Shown here: positions 1 to 7,200 of the stretch, piece after piece
How positions within the stretch are numbered: the stretch's first letter is position 1
How the letters are laid out: each line of letters starts with the position of its first letter
Assembly (NCBI GenBank): GCA_943704525.1
Contig: CALSCQ010003115.1
Coordinates: 1 to 18,293 of the forward strand
DNA from: Pigoraptor vietnamica
Taxonomy: Eukaryota > Opisthokonta > Filasterea
Reading direction: 5' to 3'
DNA length: 18,293 nt
Translations under genes and position numbers: made by a program
Notes under the pieces: model-generated
What the model saw: only the letters and a program-made list of their open reading frames with translations
Told to the model about the DNA's origin: nothing
The model's database searches: none

Positions 1-1
1 C

Positions 2-32
<31 letters not shown>

Positions 33-44
33 AAAAAAAAAAAA
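1..44. repeat. C22-A22 homopolymer edge
   Basis: The window opens with 22 C residues (1-22) followed directly by 22 A residues (23-44). The reading frame of the P450 exon downstream stays open back into the A run, so the frame alone does not mark the boundary. It may be real intronic low-complexity sequence or an assembly/contig-end artefact; the abrupt switch between two equal-length homopolymers makes an artefact plausible. Confidence 0.8.
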
Positions 45-66
45 CCACCCACACGACAGACAACGA

Positions 67-633
67 GTGTACAGGGAAGTGGACGCGGCATCACGTGCCC
101 GCAACGGATCGTTTTCGCTGTCGACGCTCGCAGCCGATCTCCCCCTTCTCTCCGCCTGCATTTCCGAAGCCCGGCGCCTGCACTCTGCCAACGTGCACGG
201 GCGCCGCGTTGTCGCCGACACCGTTTATGTCGCGGCATCCGGAGAGCGCTTTCACCTTCACAAGGGCGCCATCGTTGCTGCCGTCGCGCACCCGTCGCTG
301 GCCCTGGACGCTTCCGCGCCCGGCGTCCACCGCATAGCGCGAGAGCACTTTGACCCAGACGCAGTCTTGGAATCGCCGACAACCTCGCGCTCGCATCCGC
401 GGCTCCTCGACGACCTGTACGTGTGTGGCGGTGACCCCATTCTCGCGTGCCCGGGGAAGGCGTCGTGCATGGACATTGCGCTGCTTGCCGTCGCGACGTT
501 CGTGCTCCGGTTCGACTGCCACCTGCCCGTGCCGGTCATCGCGGCAGCGCCAAACGGGTTCTCCCTCGCGACGTCCAAGCCGGCGGACAGCGACTGCTTT
601 GTGTCGTACACGTTCCGCGGAGACGACGCATGA
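67..633 (+). CDS. Cytochrome P450, C-terminal part (partial gene)
   Basis: This is the 3' exon of a haem-thiolate monooxygenase; the stop is TGA at 631-633. About 188 residues are visible, roughly the last third of a normal ~500-residue P450. Counting from the GTG at 67, the K-helix ExxR motif is EARR (residues 34-37), preceded by a J'-helix-like stretch (REVDAA.. DLPLLSACIS). A GRRVVADTVY beta-strand region and a GERFHLHKGAIVA segment follow, as in P450s after helix K. The haem-ligand motif is CPGK with Cys128, followed by an L-helix (MDIALLAVATFVLRF). The exon is open upstream and the true start lies outside the window; 67 is not an initiation codon. Either a splice acceptor precedes it (AG at 58-59 or 73-74 are candidates) or the coding exon continues left. 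The loop before the haem cysteine departs from FxxGxRxCxG: Cys128-7 is Gly and Cys128-4 is Pro. CPG(K/R) recalls the CYP7/CYP8 group or fungal-type P450s, but I cannot assign a family or substrate. Confidence 0.8.
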   Translation: MYREVDAASRARNGSFSLSTLAADLPLLSACISEARRLHSANVHGRRVVADTVYVAASGERFHLHKGAIVAAVAHPSLALDASAPGVHRIAREHFDPDAVLESPTTSRSHPRLLDDLYVCGGDPILACPGKASCMDIALLAVATFVLRFDCHLPVPVIAAAPNGFSLATSKPADSDCFVSYTFRGDDA

Positions 634-1030
634 TCGTGCGTGAAAGAGATCATAGAATGTGACCAAAACAACGGACGGTGCCTTTGATGTCGTGAGTGAT
701 GCGGTTGACCCAAAGTAGTCCGCTTCTCCTATGTACGAGCTAGGAACCCTGCATTGGTTGCATTGCTAGCAACTGCTGCGTCAATGTGTGTGTGCGTGGG
801 AGGCCTTGAAACAGAGGACAACACGCGACGCGAATGACGCGGCAGTTCACATAAGGCGGCCACACGCGCCTGCAGTTCACAATTTAATCCCTTTGTCTTT
901 CGGTTTGTTCCACTCTCTCTTTCAAGTCGGCGCGATTCGGGAGCAGAGAGAAATCACACGGCCGACCACCCAAACAAAAATTCAGCACGCGAAAACGAGC
1001 GAGCGCAAGTGCGACGGCAGCGGAGGGCCT
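634..1030. other. Convergent 3' spacer between P450 and IF1
   Basis: These 397 bases lie between two stop codons of convergent genes and should hold both 3' UTRs. No family similarity is visible in any frame. The forward ORF crossing it (788-1141) has no recognisable composition and runs antisense through the IF1 last exon. No clear AATAAA signal stands out on either strand. Confidence 0.6.
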
Positions 1031-1705
1031 CTACTTCTTCTTGGGGGCCTTCTCCTGCGCGGGCTTCTCGGGCTTCTTCAGGTGTTCGGGGTGGTCGTGG
1101 ATGTCCTTGAGTTCCTCCGCGTTCTGAGCAAAAATAAATAAACAAGCGCGCGCGGTCAGTGCAATTTCACGCACGTCGGTGGACAGAGTGAGAAAGGGCC
1201 AACGACGACAACACACGCACAGAGCGAAACGCAACAGCAAAGCACGACGAGGACTCGGTGTGGTAAAGTGACAAAGTTTGCGATGGAAGCGAAGGTCCTT
1301 AATACACTGCAGAAAAAACAAAAGCACACCAGAGGCAACATGCGCGCGTTGGCACATGCAAACGGCACGCCGACCCTCCCACTTCCACGCACCTTCTTTC
1401 GGAAGTACTGCTCCTCAATCGCCTGCTCGCGCTTGCCGAACGAGCCACCGGCACTCTTGATGCTGCCGCCAGTGCCGCCACCACGGCCTGCGCACCACAC
1501 ACAACCCGGTCAGCAAAAAAAAAAAAAAAAACAGAAGAACATAAAATCAACTCGAACTGATGAGGCAGTGAAGAACGGCGCGATGCATTGCACGCCACAT
1601 ACCCTCGCCAGAGCCGACCTCGTTCGGCACGTAAGTCCTCTTGGGCATCACAGCGGCGCTGAGGCGCGTAAGCGCACCCATGCGGAGAGCGGCGTTGCGA
1701 ATCAT
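1031..1705 (-). CDS. IF1: Mitochondrial F1F0-ATPase inhibitor IF1, three exons
   Basis: IF1 binds the F1 catalytic head in the mitochondrial matrix and blocks ATP hydrolysis when the membrane potential falls. Exons on the minus strand: 1705-1603, 1487-1393 and 1123-1031 (stop TAG at 1033-1031). The joined frame is 291 nt, 96 residues. Exon 1 encodes an Arg-rich, acid-free presequence (MIRNAALRMGALTRLSAAV) expected to be cleaved on import. Exon 2 carries the family signature, a Gly-rich lead (GRGGGTGGSIKSAGGS) then FGKREQAIEEQYFRKK, the long inhibitory helix. Exon 3 gives NAEELKDIHDH and a short tail rich in Lys, Pro and Glu ending in KKK. Donors are GTATGT and GTGCGT; intron 1 contains a 17-bp A run on the plus strand (1515-1531). 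The start is the first ATG, context GAAAAATGA. The C-terminal coiled coil that dimerises bovine IF1 appears absent. The gene is divergent from SPT6. Confidence 0.9.
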
Positions 1706-1828
1706 TTTTCGAATTGAATAAACGACACGAACAAAAATTGACGTTTGTCCTTCTTTCGTTGCTTTCTTTCACAGCGACAGCGCTGACAGCATGTGCTGTG
1801 TTGCTGCTGTCACACGAGAGAAGCGCGC

Positions 1829-1885
1829 GTGTGTGCGTGTGTGCGTGTGTGCGTGTGTGCGCCCGTGTGTGCGTGTGCGTGTGTG
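1829..1885. repeat. Imperfect GTGTGTGC microsatellite
   Basis: An alternating purine-pyrimidine tract with an 8-bp period (GTGTGTGC) in its first part, interrupted by CCC at 1862-1864 and then resuming. It lies about 125 bp upstream of the IF1 ATG. Sequences of this type can adopt Z-DNA; no function is shown. Confidence 0.8.
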
Positions 1886-2030
1886 AATCCGAGAGCGGCA
1901 GAGTGTGACGTGTGCTCGTCCCGATTGACAACAGTGCGTCCGGGGCGGTCACAGTGCGAGAAATTTGATTTCACTATGAACTCACTATGGAACCACAATT
2001 TGACCAATCACGATCATTAGCGAGATTCCG

Positions 2031-2055
2031 GTTACTTTTTGTTACTTGTTGTTAC
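2031..2055. promoter_or_regulatory. Three GTTAC words at 10-bp spacing
   Basis: GTTAC begins at 2031, 2041 and 2051, exactly one helical turn apart, at the start of the AT-rich island. The intervening bases are T-rich and partly similar, so a decayed 10-bp tandem repeat explains it as well as a set of in-phase protein sites. GTAAC would be the word as read toward IF1. Confidence 0.3.
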
Positions 2056-2099
2056 GTGTACTTTATAGTTCATTATTAGGGTAATATGGTTTTGTAAGG

Positions 2100-2109
2100 C
2101 CATATATGG
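2100..2109. promoter_or_regulatory. CArG-box sequence (SRF/MADS site)
   Basis: CCATATATGG matches CC(A/T)6GG perfectly and is palindromic, so it has no orientation. It lies 389 bp from the SPT6 ATG and 395 bp from the IF1 ATG. In known systems SRF/MEF2-type MADS factors bind this sequence. In an AT-rich island a chance match is possible. Confidence 0.35.
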
Positions 2110-2238
2110 AAATATAGTGCCTCCTTGGGTTGTGTTGAATTGATGCAGAGGGCACTTTTCAGTGTAAATTTAGGTGGTCATTTCAAATAAAGTGCGCGGG
2201 TTGTTCACGCTCAGCTGGCGCGCATGTGTGGGTTGCAG

Positions 2239-2277
<39 letters not shown>
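2239..2277. repeat. (GT)18 microsatellite
   Basis: An uninterrupted GT dinucleotide run read on the plus strand, about 220 bp upstream of the SPT6 start codon. It is probably length-polymorphic; no function can be read from it. Confidence 0.9.
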
Positions 2278-2280
<3 letters not shown>

Positions 2281-2497
2281 AATGCTGCCAGCTGAGCCGC
2301 CATAAGTTCATGAACCGCTGCAGCACAGAGAGGGTATAACCGCGCGACACTTGTTCGAGTGTCCCGTCTCACTGTCTGTTTTTCACCTTTGTTTTCGCGG
2401 GGATCGCAATCTGACGCGATTTAACGTCGTTGGGCGCCAACTGCTCGCGTCGTCCAGCGGCGCCCTGCGACGGCGGGGCGTCCGTCGCCGAGAGAAA

Positions 2498-4146
2498 ATG
2501 CCGAAGAGTGCGTGCTGCGATTTTGTTCGATTGCGGCCTGGAAGTTGTCTTGTGTTGATGTGCGCGACTGTGGGTTTTCGTAAGCTGAGGGAGCGAATAC
2601 TGCGCAGACAAAGAGAGCTTTATCGACGATGAGGCCGACGTCGGATCGTCGGAAGAGTCCGAGGAGGAGAAGGTGGGATGGAAGTCTGTGTCCCGCTAGA
2701 GAGCATCTCAACTGCCTGCATGCCTCGCATCTCGTGCTTGCGCCCTGGGCATTGCAGTGAACCGTCAACGACTGGCGTGATTAACGCCGTTGACGCCCAC
2801 TGCGCAACGTTCCAGCGTTGTAACGGTTTTTTGGAGCGCGCAATCATGTCAGCAAGCAGCACCGCAAAAAAAAGAACTGTGTATGGCGCATATAGTAATC
2901 CTTGGTTGCTGCGCAGGAATTGCGCAAGGCGAAGCGCCTGAAGAAGGGCGAGAGCGACGACGAGGACGAGGAGAGCGAGGAGGAGGAGGAGGAGGAGATG
3001 TCCGGGAGTAGTGCGAGTGATGAGGACGAGAGCGGGTCGGAGGAGGAGGGAGAGAAGGAGGGAGAAGGTGCGGAGAAGGGCGGCGATGAGGGCGACAAGG
3101 AGGAGAGTGCGGACGCGGGTGCTGCCGCTTCGAGCGGTGAAGGCGACGAGGAGCCCAGGTGCGTGCGTGTTGCGTGCTTGTTGTGTGTATGCCCCTTGTG
3201 CTCGTGCCGTGTGTGTGTGTCCTCGTTCTGGCTCGTTTTTTGCATTATAGTCAGGCGTATTGGCAGTTACTTAAATGTGGACCACAGGCGGAGCAAGAAG
3301 CGCAAGGATGACGACGACGAGCTCTCGGAGGAGAGGATAGAGAAGAAGAAGCGCAAGATTGGTGGGTTGTTTTCTGCCTGCGATCGCGTGCTTGTTGCGG
3401 CACAGTAGCCGCGCCCATGATGGCTTCGCTCTCCCGAATCCGTTTGTTGTGTTACACAGTACTGAGTGCGCCCCTTGATGACGCGCCCCATGTGTCGACA
3501 ACCCTTGACAACCCTTGTGCTGCCGCAGCCGAGTACGACGAGGAGATTCGAAACGAGGCTGAGGATCTGCTTGCGGACCAGGTGCGCAGTGTGTCCCTCA
3601 CGTGCTCTCACCTGCTCTCCTTTCACAAGGCTCGGTTGCCGGTCACTTGCGGGCGTTGATCGATGGAATTCGCACCGAGGCAATCACTGAATGATAGTGT
3701 GGCACTCCATCGGCCCGTCTGTATTCATTGTCGCCTCTTTCTTTCTCGGAATGTCAGGGTCCCCGAAAGCGACTGAGGCGCGTGGCCGAGGGTGAGGAGG
3801 ACGTGTCGAGCGCTGGCGAGAGCTCGGACGACGAGATGCGCTCGTCGGTTGCGAGCGATTCGGAACTTGAGGACGAGGGACTCGAGAAGCCGAAGCACGT
3901 GCCCCGCGCGCCACGCGAGCCGAAGAAGAAGGCGGCGCCGGCGCCCATTGCGTCGCAGGCGTTTTCGGCGGAGCGCAAGGGAAAGAAGGGCAAGGGCAGC
4001 GAGGACGACGAAGCGGAGGACCTCGACGACACGCGCGCCGAGGACGAGCGGGAGCTGTTTGACGGGTGAGCACGGCTTTGACGATGCTGTTGAGGATAGA
4101 GAGAGACCTCAGTTGAATAGGCAGTCGTGGGAGTTGACGAGAAGGA

Positions 4147-4213
<67 letters not shown>

Positions 4214-7200
4214 GTGTGTGTGTGTGTGTGATTTTGGTGTTCTCATCCAGTTGGCTCTTGTCCTTGCTTACACATTGAGTGGCTGAGGAATGCACTTGCG
4301 TCCCAACAGCGACCCGATGGATGAGGCACGTGACCTCTTCTACAACCCGGAGCTTGACCAGCTCCTGCTTGAGGAGACCGAGGGAGTCGGCGCATCGGAC
4401 GATTTGGTGCGTGTGTGTGTGTGTGTGTGTGCGTGTGTGTTTGGGTGCGTGTATGTTTTTGAGTGCATGTGTGCGTGCGTGCATTGTTTGACAATTGACA
4501 ACGTCGCAGGAGCACGACGAGGAAGAGAAGAAGCCCACTCTGAAGGACGTGAGTGCCTGCCGTTGCGCGCCTCTGTGCCGTGCGTCTCTAACACCCCCCG
4601 AGAGTCGATAAGGCTTCAACCCATATGACTGCGAACGGAGGTCTAACACCGCGCGCGCTCCCTCTTGTTTTCGTTTGTGCAGATATACGAGCCGGGTGTG
4701 CTTGAGCACAAGATGATCACGGACGTCGACGAGCAAATCCGCGCGACGGACATCCCTGAGCGCACGCAGGTGGGATGCTGGCTCGGTAATTCCTATAGTG
4801 GTGGCACGTGACTGAACAACGGCCCTTCACATTTCATTCATTGTCGTCGTGTGTTTCGCTTCGTTTCATTTTTTTTTTTTTTTTTTTTTTCCCTTTGAAC
4901 TCACATCTGGGTGCGCGCGTTGCTGCAGATTCGCTTCCCCGACCGCAAGCCGCCCGCGGACGAGGAGAACGAGCTCGACGTCGAGGCGCGGTGGATTGTG
5001 GAGCAGGCGTTCCAGCGCGACCCGCTCACCGTCTTTGGCTTTGAGCGTTCGGAGGCTCCGGATGAGCTGCGGCTCAGCGTGCAAAAAGCAATTGAGCTCA
5101 TGCGCGTGCACCACCTCGAGCCGCCGTTCATTGCCGCCTACCGCAAGGAATACATCGAGGGGCTGGACCTCGCGCTCGTGTGGCGCATCGCGGATTGGGA
5201 CGCCCGGTGGTCGTCGCTCGTCGAGCGCAAGCGCAACATTCTCGCCATCCTCCACGAGGTGAGGCGAGAGCGTTCGACGGCGGCGGTGCGGGGCGCCGAA
5301 GTGGCGCGCGTGGGCGTCGACGACGTCGGCGTGGACGATTGGGATAAGGAGCTAGACGATCTCGCGGACCGTCTCGACGACGCGATGACGCCGGAAGAAG
5401 CGCTCGACGTGCACGCGGACCTCACTCTGCGCTTTGGCGAGGCGCTGAGGAAGGTGCAGGAGAGCAGGGGGCTCCCCATCGCGCGCCGCGGACAGTTTAG
5501 CGCATGCGTGCGCGCGGGCCTCGGCGGCCTGGCGGACCTGTTTGGCATGTCCGCGGCCAACTTTGCAGAGAACGTCTTCCACGCCACGCGTCTCAACGAG
5601 GTGACCGAGTGCGACCGGGACCCGCTGGACGTGGCGGCGGACTTTGTGCGGCGCGAGCTCCCGTCCGCAGAGTCGGTGCTTGCGGCCGCACGCCAGATGA
5701 TGGCGCTGCGTCTCGCGCACCAGCCGCTCCTCCGCCGCGCCGTTCGACAGACGTTTTACGCGCGCGCAGTGGTGACGGTTGTTCCCACGGAGAAGGGCGA
5801 GCGCGAAATTGACGAGTGGCACGTGTACGGCCCGTTCAAGTACCTCGACGCCAAGCCGCTGTGGGCGTTCCGCGGGACGGACCAGTTTCTCCGCATTATC
5901 CGTGGTGAGCGCGACGGCCTCCTCAAGGTCACGATCGACCTCCGCGACGCCGTATACGTCACCGAGCTGCAGCAGCTGTTTTGCGGTCGGGGAGAGACGG
6001 AGACAGCGCGGCGCTGGGACGCAGAGCGGTCTGAGGCCGTCCGGATGGCCATCACCGGCCACTTGTTCCCGCTGTTCCGCACGGAAGTGCGCGAGCGACT
6101 GATTGACGAGGCGCGCGAGACGGTCGCTCGGAACGCGGCGTCGACCCTCCGCACGATGGTCGACGTGCAGCCGTACCCGAAGCCGGCGGAGCGGAGGCGG
6201 AAGGAGCGCGCGGGGAAGGGCCGCAAGGGAGATCGAGACCGGCGTCGGCACCGGAGGGATAGGTGGGGGCGGAAATTCTGATTCCGCGGCTGTTGGTGCG
6301 ATATTGTATTGTGTGTGTGAGTTGGTGGTGTATCGTTTTTTACTGTAGTTAGGGCGTCGATAGTACTGTGATCGCTGGGTGAAAATTTAATGGCTTTCTT
6401 TCGCTGTTCGTGGCACAGTTGACTGAGCATCCTATTCCCTCTGCCTCCAGTGACTCGGACCGCGATAGCGATGACGACATGTACGGCAACTCGGACGATG
6501 AGGACGTGCGCCGTTACAACGACGAAGTGGACCGCTTCAACCAGGACCGCGACCTGGGGCCCTACGCGCGCGTGCTTGCCCTCTCGCTGGGCGTCGGGGA
6601 CGAGGCATCCTTCGGCGTGCTCCTCGGCGCTGACGGCGAGGTGGCCGATCTCATCAAGCTGCCGAACTTCCGCGGTGGCGGTGGTCGCACGGGTCCGGAC
6701 GGCGCACCCCTCCCTCCTGACAATGAGAACGCGCGGCGGCGCGCACAGAGCATGGACTTGCTGAAGGAGTTTGTGGCCGAGCGTAAGCCGTATGCGATTG
6801 CGATGGGCGTCGACGGCATCGATGCGTACCGCATGTACGAGGACCTCAAGCGCGTCTTTCCGGAAGCGACGGACCCGTCGACTGACAGCGGCAACCCTCG
6901 CATTGAGATTGTGCCGGTGTCGCCCGCCCGCGTCTTCCGCGACTCTGCGCGCGCGGCGGAGCTCTATCCCGACTACCCCCCTCTCCTGCGCCAGGCCATT
7001 TCGCTCGGCCGGCTGCTTCAGGACCCTCTCGTTGAGATATGCGGGCTCAACAGCGGCCAGGCGACGGATGTGACGTGCATCTCGCTCCACCCGCTGCAGA
7101 GCGAGGTCTCGCCGGACGTGCTCTCGGAGCACCTGGTGCGCGTGCTCATGAACGCCGTGTCCCTCTGCGGCGTCGACGTCAACTTTGCCGGCGCGCACAC

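Larger units (their letters stand above)
1706..2497. promoter_or_regulatory. Divergent spacer/promoter region IF1-SPT6
   Basis: This 792-bp spacer separates the IF1 and SPT6 start codons and must hold both promoters and 5' UTRs. Visible elements: a GT/GC-rich tract (1829-1885), a CCAAT pentamer (2004-2008), three GTTAC words, an AT-rich island (about 2030-2190) that contrasts with the GC-rich surroundings, a perfect CArG-box sequence, a (GT)18 tract, and a TATA-like TATAAC (2335-2340) 158 bp before the SPT6 ATG. No gene is recognisable in it. Element function is inferred from position and sequence only. Confidence 0.5.

Noticed and set aside
788-1141. Forward 117-residue ORF between P450 and IF1
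   Set aside because: It is antisense to the IF1 last exon, has no recognisable motif, and its Leu/Gly-rich end is simply the complement of the Lys/Pro/Glu tail.
1714-2632. Small genes in the IF1-SPT6 spacer
   Set aside because: The open frames there consist of GT-repeat translation (Cys-Val runs) or 5' UTR sequence leading into SPT6 exon 1, and none shows a family motif.
3684-4736. Minus-strand 350-residue ORF
   Set aside because: It contains long Thr-His runs that are the complement of (GT)n in SPT6 introns 6 and 7, and it crosses several SPT6 exons antisense.
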